Notes under the pieces: model-generated | What the model saw: the letters and a program-made list of their open reading frames with translations, nothing else | What the model was told of the DNA's origin: nothing | Database searches by the model: none | Shown: positions 45,528 to 54,009 of the stretch, piece after piece | Position numbering within the stretch: position 1 is the first letter of the stretch | How the letters are laid out: each line of letters opens with the position of its first letter | Origin: DASSQJ01 sp963730165 | Lineage (GTDB): Bacteria; Actinomycetota; Actinomycetes; Actinomycetales; Dermatophilaceae | DNA length: 64,000 nt | Reading direction: 5' to 3' | NCBI GenBank assembly: GCA_963730165.1 | Contig: CAVSQS010000001.1 | Location: 620,001-684,000 of the forward strand | Made by a program: the position numbers and the translations under genes

Positions 45528-47432
45528 TCACGGGTACTCGACGACGTACTGGGGCGTCCCCGTGTTCGAGTCGTCGACCTGGCCGCCGGTGTCGTTGACG
45601 ACGTGACGGATGGTCCCGGCCCCGAGGTTCACCGTGAGCACGTGGTGCAGCCGGACCCCGGGGGTCTGCGGCACCTGGAAGCCGTGCTCGGTGACGATGT
45701 CGGGGTTGTTCCGGTTGTAGACGTAGGACCCGCCGCCCCACAGCTCGTGGGTCGTGACGTCGGGCGAGACGGCGTAGCCCGCCCAGCCCAGGGTGCCGTC
45801 GGGCTGGGTCCAGTCGGCCTGCGTCGGCGGGTCGTACGGCAGCTCGTTCTGGTAGAGCACGACCCGGCCCCGCTCGCCGTTCCACACGGTGTTGTGCTGC
45901 TGGAAGTGCTCGACGAACAGCCCCGTGGCGGTCACGTCGTCCCCGTTGACGACGACGCCGTTGCGGCCGGTGTTGGTGTTCCACCGGTCGGTGTCACCGG
46001 ACACGCCCGCCGTGAAGCCCTCGACGCCGTGGTCGGCACGCCACACCCACGTGTGGTCGACGAGGACGTGGTCGGCGTTGATCTCGAGCGCGACGTCGGC
46101 CTTGCCGATGTGCGGGCCGCCGACACGGAAGTACACGTCGGAGAGGGTCAGCGGGTCGGATGCCGAGGAGCGCCGGGCCGCGGGCGCGTCGCCGGACCTG
46201 CCGTGCAGCGGCTTGCCGACCTGCAGGAGCACCGGCGACTCGGTCGTGCCGGCGTCGATGGTGATGCCCGCGACGACGGTGCCGGCGGCGTCGGCGACCG
46301 AGAGCGGCGTCGCGCCCCCGACGGCGGTCAGGGTCGCGTGCCCCATCCCGAGGACGACGGTGCCCGGGCGCCGGACCTCGATGCTCCGGTCGACGTCGTA
46401 GACGCCGGGCGTGAGCAGCAGGTCCTTGCCGCGCGCGAGCTGGGCGTTGATCGTCTTCGCCGAGTCGCCTGGGTGCGCGACGTAGAAGTGCGACAGGGGG
46501 ACGGTGCGCCCGGCGGTGAGGTCCTCGCCCCAGCTCGTGCCGCGGGTGCCGGTCTCGGCGCTCGGGACGCGGACGGCGTAGTCACCGTTCTCGTCGAGGA
46601 ACAGCCACGGCTTCTCCCGGCTCACCGGGGTGGTGTCGAGCGTCGTGTACGGCGGGTCCGGGAAGGTCGCGTCGTCGGGAGCGCCCTCGACGCCGGCGAA
46701 GACCTGGTTCCACACCGCGTTGGTCCACTCGCCGACGGTGCTGTTGCGGGTCAACCACTGCTGCTGCGAGCCGTTGATGACGACGCCCGCCGCCGAGTCG
46801 GCGATGAAGCCGCCGCTGGCGAACTGCGGGTCGGCGGAGCAGTAGTCCATGAGCGAGAGGTTGCCGCCGTGCACGGCCACCCGGCGCATCGACACCGCCT
46901 GGGAGACGGCCCAGAAGTTCGACGAGGCCCGGCAGCCGTCCTGCCCGGCGCCGTTGACGTCGATCGTGAGGTTGGACAGCGTCCGCCAGAAGTTGTTCAG
47001 GGCGACGCAGTAGCTCGTGCCGCCGTCCTCGAGGCAGCGGTTGTAGACCTCGACCTTGCCGTTGATGTGCACGTCGTCGGGGCTGGCGCCGAGCCCGGCG
47101 ACCTCGGTGTAGTACCCGACCTGGAACTGCAGCGGCTCGGTGTCGGTGCCGTAGGTGCCGGGTCGGAAGAGCAGGCTCCAGCGGTTGGTGCCCATCTCGT
47201 CGTCGACCTGCTCGGCGTGGATGCGGTCGACGGTCGCCTGGATCTCGCTCGTCGGCATGCTCGGGTCGAAGACGACGACGTGCGAGCCGAGGTCGGGGCC
47301 GTCGGCGGCCATCGCCGGCTGCCCGGCGGCGAGTGAGACGACCACGGCGGCGGTGCTCGCCACCGCCGCGGCGAGGGTCGCGGCGGGCCGTGGACGGCGG
47401 CGGAGCGTGGGCGGACGAGCGGTCACGGTCAT
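45528..47432 (-). CDS. Secreted right-handed beta-helix protein, possibly glycoside-active
   Basis: 634 residues with an N-terminal signal (basic RRRPRP, then AATLAAAVASTAAVVVSLAAG and AMA). The body is a beta-helix of short repeated strands (ADHVLVDHTWVWRADHG, VVVNGDDVTATGLFVEHFQQHNTVW) like pectate-lyase or GH55-type folds. Actinobacterial homologues are often mislabelled adenylyl cyclase; I see no cyclase motif. ATG 47432 has AAGGGA upstream. A LacI-type palindrome at 47467 suggests sugar-dependent expression, which fits carbohydrate activity. Substrate unknown. Confidence 0.72.
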   Translation of the reverse strand: MTVTARPPTLRRRPRPAATLAAAVASTAAVVVSLAAGQPAMAADGPDLGSHVVVFDPSMPTSEIQATVDRIHAEQVDDEMGTNRWSLLFRPGTYGTDTEPLQFQVGYYTEVAGLGASPDDVHINGKVEVYNRCLEDGGTSYCVALNNFWRTLSNLTIDVNGAGQDGCRASSNFWAVSQAVSMRRVAVHGGNLSLMDYCSADPQFASGGFIADSAAGVVINGSQQQWLTRNSTVGEWTNAVWNQVFAGVEGAPDDATFPDPPYTTLDTTPVSREKPWLFLDENGDYAVRVPSAETGTRGTSWGEDLTAGRTVPLSHFYVAHPGDSAKTINAQLARGKDLLLTPGVYDVDRSIEVRRPGTVVLGMGHATLTAVGGATPLSVADAAGTVVAGITIDAGTTESPVLLQVGKPLHGRSGDAPAARRSSASDPLTLSDVYFRVGGPHIGKADVALEINADHVLVDHTWVWRADHGVEGFTAGVSGDTDRWNTNTGRNGVVVNGDDVTATGLFVEHFQQHNTVWNGERGRVVLYQNELPYDPPTQADWTQPDGTLGWAGYAVSPDVTTHELWGGGSYVYNRNNPDIVTEHGFQVPQTPGVRLHHVLTVNLGAGTIRHVVNDTGGQVDDSNTGTPQYVVEYP

Positions 47433-47466
47433 GAGGCGGTCCCTTCACCGAGCGCCCCTCCCCGAT

Positions 47467-47482
47467 GAGAGAGCGCTTTCTC
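47467..47482. promoter_or_regulatory. LacI-family-type operator
   Basis: GAGAGAGCGCTTTCTC, a 16-bp palindrome with one mismatch pair around an AGCGCT centre, the form used by LacI/GalR-family sugar repressors. It lies 35 bases upstream of the beta-helix gene start, where a bound repressor would block transcription. No LacI-family gene is in the window. Confidence 0.55.
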
Positions 47483-47566
47483 GCCACTCAACCACAGGTC
47501 CGCTCCGGCGACAACCGGTGGCGCGCGACCGCACGCGCCCCGTGGCCGGGACGCGGGCGGAACCGG

Positions 47567-48577
47567 TCAGGCGACGCGCGTCTTCGGCGCCATCTGCGCG
47601 GTCATCGCGGGGTCACGGACCACCGAGTCACCGAGCGCCTCGTCGATCGCCGCCATCGTCGAGGCGTCGAGGGTCACCCCGGCTGCCTTGACGTTGTCGG
47701 CCACCTGCTCGGGCCGCGAGGCCCCGACGAGCGCCGCGGCGACGTTGTCGTTCTGGAGGACCCAGGCGACGGCGAGCTGGGCCATCGTCAGGCCCGCCTC
47801 GTCGGCGATCGGCCCGAGCTTCTGCACCCGGGTCAGCAGCTCGTCGTCCATCCACCGCTTGATCATGTCGGCGCCGCCCTTGTCGTCGGTCGCGCGCGAG
47901 CCGGCGGGCGGGGCCTCGCCGGGCTTGTACTTGCCGGTGAGCACCCCCTGGGCGATCGGGCTCCAGACGATCTGGCTGATGCCGAGCTCCTCGCACGCCG
48001 GGACGACCTCGCCCTCGATGACCCGCCACAGCATCGAGTACTGCGGCTGGCTCGAGATGAGCTGGATGCCGAGGTCCTGGGCGAGCGCATGTCCGGCGCG
48101 GATCTGGTCGGCGGTCCACTCGCTGACCCCGATGTAGAGCGCCTTGCCCTGGCGGACGACGTCGGCGAAGGCCTGCATCGTCTCCTCGAGCGGGGTTTCG
48201 GTGTCGTACCGGTGCGCCTGGTAGAGGTCGACGTAGTCGGTCTGCAGGCGCCGCAGCGACCCGTCGATCGACTCCAGAATGTGCTTGCGGGAGAGGCCGG
48301 TGTCGTTCTTCCCACCCGGCCCCGTGGGCCAGTAGACCTTGGTGAAGATCTCCAGGCTCTCGCGCCGCTCGCCCTTGAGGGCCTCACCGAGCACCGTCTC
48401 CGCCTTGGTGTTCGCGTAGACGTCCGCGGTGTCGAAGGTGCTGATGCCGTGCTCGAGCGCGGCCCGCACACAGGCCGTCGCCGCGTCGTTCTCGACCTGC
48501 GACCCGTGGGTGAGCCAGTTGCCGTAGGTGATCTCCGAGATCTTCAGTCCGCTGTTGCCGAGGTATCGAAACTCCAT
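47567..48577 (-). CDS. Aldo/keto reductase, Kv-beta-like
   Basis: 336 residues. Catalytic Asp49, Tyr54, Lys80 and His122 are all present (FDTADVYANTKAE, TKVYWP, YQAHRYD). The C-terminal VGASRPEQVADNVKAAG is the NADPH-binding segment. Closest in type to the voltage-gated K+ channel beta-subunit-like reductases of actinobacteria; it is distinct from the reductase at 34027. ATG 48577 is six bases after TACGGT (48584-48589, minus), a leaderless start. The padR gene lies 28 bases upstream on the same strand. Confidence 0.9.
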   Translation of the reverse strand: MEFRYLGNSGLKISEITYGNWLTHGSQVENDAATACVRAALEHGISTFDTADVYANTKAETVLGEALKGERRESLEIFTKVYWPTGPGGKNDTGLSRKHILESIDGSLRRLQTDYVDLYQAHRYDTETPLEETMQAFADVVRQGKALYIGVSEWTADQIRAGHALAQDLGIQLISSQPQYSMLWRVIEGEVVPACEELGISQIVWSPIAQGVLTGKYKPGEAPPAGSRATDDKGGADMIKRWMDDELLTRVQKLGPIADEAGLTMAQLAVAWVLQNDNVAAALVGASRPEQVADNVKAAGVTLDASTMAAIDEALGDSVVRDPAMTAQMAPKTRVA

Positions 48578-48605
48578 GCCGCCACCGTATGCGGCGGCCG
48601 GGGGG

Positions 48606-49268
48606 TCACGGGGCCCCGGGTCCCAGCTCGGTGCGGATGTCCGTGAGGATGCCCGCGAGCACGGCATCCGGGGTCCAGTCGCCGGTACGGTCGGGCGCCG
48701 GCCACGCCGCCACCTGTTCGCGGGCCCAGCGCGCCCAGCGCACGGTCTCGAGCAGCCGGGAGACCTGGCCGCGGAGCCCGACGACGTTCAGGCCCAGCCG
48801 CCGCGGGTAGGGCGTCTCACCGCGGGCCTGCTGGGCCGCCAGCGTCTCGATGGCGCGCAGCCGCGCGGTCGCCTGGGCCTCGACGGTGTCGACGAGCGCG
48901 AGGAGGTCGCCCGTCGTGCCGGCGTCGGCGAAGAAGATGCGCAGCTCGGCCTCCGACTCGTAGCTGGGGGGCGAGCTGTCCTGCCGCAGCCACTCACGCA
49001 ACGCGCGGCGTCCCTCGTCGGTGATGGCGTACACCGTGCGCGGCCGGCGGCCGGTGCGCTCCTTCGCCGCCGTGGCGTACCCCGCCGCGACGAGCTTCTT
49101 CGGCACGTCGTAGACGGCCCGCTCGGCCCGGGGCCAGAACCAGCGGAGGCTGCGCCGCACCTGCTGCGCGAGCTCGTACGTCGACCACTCGTGGAGCGAG
49201 AGCAGACCGAGGACGGCCGCCTCCCCCGAGGTCGGGAAATCCCGTTGACGCTGCGGTGCCGGTGCCAT
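48606..49268 (-). CDS. PadR-family transcriptional regulator
   Basis: 220 residues, long for PadR. N-terminal winged helix GEAAVLGLLSLHEWSTYELAQQV, with FWPRAERAVYDVPKKLVAAGYA and the wing TGRRPRTVYAITDEG, then a C-terminal coiled dimerisation region. ATG 49268 follows GAGAGG by seven bases. Its 59-bp gap to the divergent FAD oxidase contains a perfect 19-bp palindrome, a likely autoregulatory site. By proximity it should control the oxidase and itself, and perhaps the downstream reductase. The inducer is unknown. Confidence 0.88.
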   Translation of the reverse strand: MAPAPQRQRDFPTSGEAAVLGLLSLHEWSTYELAQQVRRSLRWFWPRAERAVYDVPKKLVAAGYATAAKERTGRRPRTVYAITDEGRRALREWLRQDSSPPSYESEAELRIFFADAGTTGDLLALVDTVEAQATARLRAIETLAAQQARGETPYPRRLGLNVVGLRGQVSRLLETVRWARWAREQVAAWPAPDRTGDWTPDAVLAGILTDIRTELGPGAP

Positions 49269-49282
49269 ACATTGTCCTCTCA

Positions 49283-49301
49283 ATACTGCAGCCTGCAGTA
49301 T
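49283..49301. promoter_or_regulatory. 19-bp palindromic operator between padR and the FAD oxidase gene
   Basis: ATACTGCAG-C-CTGCAGTAT, perfect 9-bp arms about a single central base. It is 15 bases from the padR start and 27 bases from the oxidase start, so one bound dimer could block both promoters. Confidence 0.72.
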
Positions 49302-49327
49302 ATCAGCGCACCGAAGGACGACCACCG

Positions 49328-50716
49328 ATGACCACCACCCCCACGTCGTTCCACGACCTCGCCGACGACCTCGACGGGACCGTCCACCACCCCGGCGACC
49401 CCGACTGGGACACCGCCCGTGCCGCCTGGAACCTCGCCGTCGACCAGCGGCCCGAGGCCGTCGTGACCGCCCGGTCGGTGCGCGACGTGCAGACCACGCT
49501 GCGGGCCGCGACGGCCCGCGGCCTACGGGTCGCGCCCCAGTCCACCGGCCACCACGCCACCCCGCTCGGGCCGCTCGACGGCACCGTGCTCCTGCGCCTG
49601 TCCGGGATGCGCGGCGTCACCGTCGACCCGGCTCGTCGGGTCGCCCGCGTCGAGGGCGGCGCGGTCTGGGCCGACGTCACCCCCGCGGCCGCCGAGCACG
49701 GCCTCGTCGCCCTCGCCGGCTCGGCCGCCGACGTCGGTGTCGCCGGCTACACCCTCGGCGGCGGGCTCAGCTGGCTCGCGCGCTCGCACGGCCTCGCGGC
49801 GAACGCCGTCACCGCCCTCGAGGTCGTCACGGCCGACGGCGAGCACCGCCGCGTCGACGCCGACCACGACCCCGACCTGTTCTGGGCGCTGCGCGGCGGC
49901 GGGGGCAGCTACGCCGTCGTCACCGCGCTCGAGCTGCGGCTCTTCCCGCTCGAGCAGCTCGAGGCCGGCGCGCTGTTCTTCCCGCTGGAGCGGGCGGAGC
50001 AGGTGCTGCGCGCGTGGACCGAGTGGACCGAGGGCCTGCCGGAGGAGGTGACCACGGTGGCCCGTGTCCTGCGCTTCCCCCCGCTGCCGGACCTGCCCCC
50101 GTTCCTCTCCGGGCAGTCGCTCACCGTCGTCGAGCTCGCCTCGACCCTCGACGCCGCGGCGACGGCGGCCCTGCTCGAGCCGCTCCGAGCCCTCGGCCCC
50201 CACGTCGACACCGTGATGACGACGCCGGCGACCGGGCTGGCCCTGCTCCACATGGACCCGCCCGGACCGGTCCCCGGCGTCGGCGACGGGCTCCTGCTCG
50301 GTGAGGTCACCGCGGCCACGCTGGACGCCTTCCTCTCGGTCGCGGGTCCGGGCGTCGAGACGCCGCTGCTCAGCCTCGAGCTGCGTCTGCTCGGCGGCGC
50401 CCTCTCCCCCGGCCGGACCCCGGGCGGTGCGGTCGACGCCCTCGACGCGCGGTACCTGTGCTTCGCCGTCGCCGTGCTGCCCGACCCCGCACTGGCCCCC
50501 GCCGTCGAGGAGGCGGTGCAGGGTGTCCTGGCGGCGCTGGCGCCGTGGTCCGCGCCGCGGTCCTTCCTCAACTTCGCCGAGACACCGCGCGAGGTCGGGT
50601 CGCTCTTCGGCGAGGAGACGCTGGCCCGGTTGCGCCGGGTCAAGGCGCAGTACGACCCCACGGACCTCGTCCGCGCCCACCACCCGGTGCGGCCGGCCGA
50701 GCCGGCGACGGCATGA
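49328..50716 (+). CDS. FAD-linked oxidoreductase, berberine-bridge-enzyme-like
   Basis: 462 residues behind GAAGGA. PCMH-type FAD domain: PEAVVTARSVRDVQTTLRAATARGL, PQSTGHHATPLG (the H pair near residues 75-76 can attach FAD), GSAADVGVAGYTLGGGLSWLARSHGL and DPDLFWALRGGGGSYAVVTALE. The BBE C-terminal signature YDPTDLVRAHHPV is present. The second covalent-flavin cysteine of many BBE enzymes is not evident. ATG 49328 is divergent from padR, which probably represses it. Substrate unknown. Confidence 0.88.
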   Translation: MTTTPTSFHDLADDLDGTVHHPGDPDWDTARAAWNLAVDQRPEAVVTARSVRDVQTTLRAATARGLRVAPQSTGHHATPLGPLDGTVLLRLSGMRGVTVDPARRVARVEGGAVWADVTPAAAEHGLVALAGSAADVGVAGYTLGGGLSWLARSHGLAANAVTALEVVTADGEHRRVDADHDPDLFWALRGGGGSYAVVTALELRLFPLEQLEAGALFFPLERAEQVLRAWTEWTEGLPEEVTTVARVLRFPPLPDLPPFLSGQSLTVVELASTLDAAATAALLEPLRALGPHVDTVMTTPATGLALLHMDPPGPVPGVGDGLLLGEVTAATLDAFLSVAGPGVETPLLSLELRLLGGALSPGRTPGGAVDALDARYLCFAVAVLPDPALAPAVEEAVQGVLAALAPWSAPRSFLNFAETPREVGSLFGEETLARLRRVKAQYDPTDLVRAHHPVRPAEPATA

Positions 50717-50755
50717 CCGCCTGCGCGAGGGCCGAGCACCGCATAGCGTGAGGGC

Positions 50756-51769
50756 ATGCACGACGGGCCTCCGGCCGGAGGGAACGGCGCTCCGGGTCCG
50801 GACCCGGAGCAGACCGACCGTGCCCTGAACGAGCTGCTCGAGCAGTGGCGGCAGGAGGACCCGGAGGGCTACGCGGCCCTCGTCGAGGGCGCGGCCGGTC
50901 GGTTCCCTCCTGCCGCCGGCGGCGGTGCCACGGCGGCGGGCCCCTACCGCCAGGGCTCCTCGATGCAGGTCCGCAGCTCCCGGGTCAAGGCGCTGCTCGT
51001 CGTCGCGGGCCTCCTCGTCGCCCTCGTGCTCTCGCCCGCGCCGGGATGGGTGCTCGACGTCGTCTCGGGTTCGCCGACCCTGCCACAGGCGGCCGCCGCC
51101 GGGCAGCCGGGCTCGGTCGCTCCCCCGGCCCGGCCGGGGGAGCGGCTGGCCCCGGCCGTCCCCGTCGGCGGCGCGCCACCGTCGAGCCAGTACGCCTTCC
51201 TCCGGGCCCAGCCGGGAGGGGCGGGCCCGGTCACCTTCGACCCGTGCCGCCCGATCCACTACGTCATCCGCCTCCACGGCGACATCGGCGACCGGGGGGT
51301 CCAGGTCGTCCACGACGCGGTCGCGTCGGTGAGCGCGGCCACCGGGCTCGTCTTCGTCTTCGACGGGATGACGCAGCGCTCACCCCTGGACGACCGGGCC
51401 GTCGGCACATCGGGTCGCGACGCACCGGTCCTCATCGCCTGGAGCGACCCGCAGGAGGTCCCGGAGCTCGCCGGGACCGTCGCCGGCATCGGCGGGCCGG
51501 TGTCGGTGCGCACCGCGGACGGCTACCGCCGCTACGTCACCGGCCACGTCTACCTCGACACCCCGGACATCGCGCCCGACCTCGGCGTCCTCGGGCGCGC
51601 CCGGGCCAGGGCCGTCGTCATGCACGAGCTCGGCCACGTCGTCGGGGCCGACCACCCGGCGGACCCGCGCCAGCTCATGGCGGCGGAGAACACCGGCCAG
51701 ACCGAGTGGGCAGCGGGCGACCGGTACGCCCTCGCCGTGCTCGGCCAGGGTCGGTGCAGCACCTCGTAG
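50756..51769 (+). CDS. Membrane-anchored matrixin-like zinc protease
   Basis: 337 residues. N-terminal 75 residues are soluble and acidic; one helix (KALLVVAGLLVALVLSPAPG, about 76-95) anchors it, and the rest faces outside after a Pro/Gly linker. The zinc site HELGHVVGADH spans 290-300 (H290, H294, H300, general base E291), followed by LMAAEN as the Met-turn. This is the metzincin pattern of matrixins. The first 70 residues hold a LNELLEQWRQEDPEGYAALVEG helix of unknown role. ATG 50756 lies six bases after TAGCGT, a leaderless start. Convergent with the next gene. Confidence 0.82.
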   Translation: MHDGPPAGGNGAPGPDPEQTDRALNELLEQWRQEDPEGYAALVEGAAGRFPPAAGGGATAAGPYRQGSSMQVRSSRVKALLVVAGLLVALVLSPAPGWVLDVVSGSPTLPQAAAAGQPGSVAPPARPGERLAPAVPVGGAPPSSQYAFLRAQPGGAGPVTFDPCRPIHYVIRLHGDIGDRGVQVVHDAVASVSAATGLVFVFDGMTQRSPLDDRAVGTSGRDAPVLIAWSDPQEVPELAGTVAGIGGPVSVRTADGYRRYVTGHVYLDTPDIAPDLGVLGRARARAVVMHELGHVVGADHPADPRQLMAAENTGQTEWAAGDRYALAVLGQGRCSTS

Positions 51770-51772
51770 CGC

Positions 51773-52780
51773 TCACGTCAGCGCGAGCTGGACGACGCTC
51801 TCGACGATGGCCGAGCGCACCTGCGGCCCGAGCACGTCGGGGTCGCCCTCACCGTGGATCTCCCGCTCGCGGTTGACCACCTGGCCGTCGCCGAGCCCGA
51901 CCGAGAACGCCCGCGCCACGTCGACCGGGTCGAGGGCACCGTCGGCGAAGGCCTCGACGGCCACGAGGTCTCGGGTCAGCTCGCCGTCGGGGTCGCGGTC
52001 GGTGACGTACGCGCTCGTCGGGGTGGCCTCGACGGACCGTCCGGTGAGCCGGTTGGCGTTGACCCCGACCTCGACGAACGTCGTCGTCGACATCGTGTCG
52101 GCCGAGGGCCACGGGCTGTACGCGCGGAGGAACCGGGCGGCCTCCGGGCCGAGCAGGTCTCCCGCGACCGCACCGAGCCAGTCCCCGTCCCAGAGCACCG
52201 CGGCGGCGACGTGCGGGGCGTCGCCGGGGACGAAGCACGACGGGTCCGACGGCGTCGGTGTCAGAGCGGCCATCCCCGCAGCATTGGCGCCGGCGCCGTG
52301 GCCGAGGACGACGAGCGGCCGGTCGGCGGAGCCCACTCCGGGCCCCGCCTGCGCGGCGGCGACGGCCAGGGCGCAGGCGACCTCGGCGTTCCCGCCCTCG
52401 GCCTGGGCCACCACCTCACCGACCGACCGGCCGGCGAAGGTCGCGAGCGCGGGGTCCGCGACGCCCCACCGGACCACCGCCGCCGCGACCCCTCGCTCGG
52501 CGATGCCGCGCGCCAGCGCCTCGGCGGTCGGGTCGCCCGGCGGGGTGCCGGAGTCCGGAACGAGCACCGCGAGCGGAGGGTCGGCGGCATCCGCCGGCAC
52601 GTAGAGGTCGAGCGTCGGGTCGCTCCATCCCTCCGGCGCGGTGGCGTACCTGACCCCCTCGGTCACGAGCACCTGGGCCGGGCGGGAGGTCGTGCCCCCG
52701 CCCGCGTCGGGCCCCCCGGCCCCGGCGCAGCCCGCGAGGGCGCCGATGAGCAGCAGCGTGGTGGCTGGGGCGGCTCTCAC
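51773..52780 (-). CDS. Alpha/beta-hydrolase-fold lipoprotein, probably inactive
   Basis: 335 residues from GTG 52780 with a GGGAGG site. Lipobox LAGC (15-18). The fold follows carboxylesterase/BD-FAE lines: TLDLYVPADAADPPLAVLVPDSG and RPLVVLGHGAGANAAGMAAL. The usual GxSxG nucleophile Ser is replaced by Gly162 (GHGAG), so ordinary serine-hydrolase chemistry is unlikely; other serines are not at the elbow. It may be a binding protein. It is convergent with the matrixin gene and divergent from the HAD gene. Confidence 0.75.
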   Translation of the reverse strand: MRAAPATTLLLIGALAGCAGAGGPDAGGGTTSRPAQVLVTEGVRYATAPEGWSDPTLDLYVPADAADPPLAVLVPDSGTPPGDPTAEALARGIAERGVAAAVVRWGVADPALATFAGRSVGEVVAQAEGGNAEVACALAVAAAQAGPGVGSADRPLVVLGHGAGANAAGMAALTPTPSDPSCFVPGDAPHVAAAVLWDGDWLGAVAGDLLGPEAARFLRAYSPWPSADTMSTTTFVEVGVNANRLTGRSVEATPTSAYVTDRDPDGELTRDLVAVEAFADGALDPVDVARAFSVGLGDGQVVNREREIHGEGDPDVLGPQVRSAIVESVVQLALT

Positions 52781-52887
52781 GGTCCTCCCTCCCGGCGGTG
52801 GGCGGCGCGACACCGCCCCGGCCCCGACGCGGCCATGGTAGGTCGCCGGCCTCGACGCCCCCGGCCGGCCGGTGGTGGGATGGAGCC

Positions 52888-53676
52888 GTGCGCGGCGTGC
52901 TGCTCGACCTCGACGGCGTCCTCTACGTGGGCGACGACGCGGTGCCGGGCGCCGTCGAGACCGTGGAGTGGCTGCGCGCCGAGGGCATCCCGCACCTGTT
53001 CCTCACGAACACGACGTCCCGGCCGCGGGACGGCATCGTCGCGAAGCTGACCGCGATGGGGGTCCCGGCCGGGCCGGACGACGTCCTCACTCCGCCCGTG
53101 GCGGCGCGGTCCTGGCTGGAGCGACACGGCGTCCGGCACCCGGCGCTCTTCGTCCCGGACGCGACGGCGGGTGAGTTCGAGGCCTTGGACCCCCTCGGCG
53201 GGGATGCGACCGGCGGCGCGGGGGCGGTGGTCGTCGGCGACCTCGGGGACGGCTGGGACTTCGCCACCCTCAACCGGGCGTTCCGGCTGGTCATGGCGGG
53301 CGACGCGCCCCCGCTCCTCGCCCTCGGCCTGACCCGGTACTGGCGCGCCCCGGACGGCCTGCGCCTCGACGCCGGCGCCTACGTGCGGGCTCTCGAGTAC
53401 GCGAGCGGCCGCGAGGCCGTCGTCCTCGGCAAGCCGGACCCGGCGTTCTACCGGGCCGCCGTCGACGCGCTCGGGCTCCCTCCCGACGAGGTCGTCATGG
53501 TCGGCGACGACGTCGTCACGGACGTCGGGGGCGCGCAGGCCGCCGGGCTCACGGGGGTGCTCGTGCGCACCGGGAAGTTCTCCGCGTCCGACCTCGCCGG
53601 TGACGTCACCCCCGACGCCGTCCTCGACTCCGTCGACGACCTGCGCGGCTGGTGGCGCGGGGAGGCACGGGACTGA
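52888..53676 (+). CDS. HAD-superfamily hydrolase, subclass IIA
   Basis: 262 residues from GTG 52888, six bases after TGGGAT. Motif I DLDGVLYVGDD (Asp7 and Asp9), motif II FLTNTTSRP (Thr/Ser), Lys in LGKPDPAFYRAAVDALG and the acidic motif GDDVVTDVGGAQAAG. This is the NagD/LHPP type, with the C2 cap. The LHPP-like proteins dephosphorylate phospholysine, phosphohistidine or pyrophosphate; actinobacterial substrates are unknown. It is a single-gene unit convergent with the GlsB-like gene. Confidence 0.9.
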   Translation: MRGVLLDLDGVLYVGDDAVPGAVETVEWLRAEGIPHLFLTNTTSRPRDGIVAKLTAMGVPAGPDDVLTPPVAARSWLERHGVRHPALFVPDATAGEFEALDPLGGDATGGAGAVVVGDLGDGWDFATLNRAFRLVMAGDAPPLLALGLTRYWRAPDGLRLDAGAYVRALEYASGREAVVLGKPDPAFYRAAVDALGLPPDEVVMVGDDVVTDVGGAQAAGLTGVLVRTGKFSASDLAGDVTPDAVLDSVDDLRGWWRGEARD

Positions 53677-53699
53677 GCCCGCGGCGACGGCCCGGGTGC

Positions 53700-53963
53700 T
53701 CAGGCGGTGGTGCGACGCCCCTGCCACCACGACCAGGCCGCGGTGACGATGACCGCGCCGACGATCGACCCGATGATCCCGCTCGGGCGCAGGTCGAGCC
53801 CGTCACCCGCGAGGAGGCTGCTCAGCAGCCCACCCACGAACGACCCGAGGATCCCCGCCGCGAACGCCATCGGCCAGTTGATGCCACCGCCGGCGCGCCC
53901 GAGGATGAGCTGGGCCGCGGCGCCGACGAGCATGCCGAAGAGGATGATCCCGAGGATGAGCAT
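53700..53963 (-). CDS. GlsB/YeaQ/YmgE-family small membrane protein
   Basis: 87 residues, three helices with the family glycine pattern: GIILFGMLVGAAAQLILG, FAAGILGSFVGGLLSSLLAG, GIIGSIVGAVIVTAAWSWW. Known as transglycosylase-associated protein in databases and as a stress-induced protein in other bacteria; no enzyme activity is established. It lies 46 bases after the prk stop on the same strand and could be transcribed with it, or from a short promoter in the gap. Confidence 0.85.
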   Translation of the reverse strand: MLILGIILFGMLVGAAAQLILGRAGGGINWPMAFAAGILGSFVGGLLSSLLAGDGLDLRPSGIIGSIVGAVIVTAAWSWWQGRRTTA

Positions 53964-54009
53964 GGGGGCAGCGTAGAGGACGGCGACGGACCGCTCCGCG
54001 CGCTCCCTC

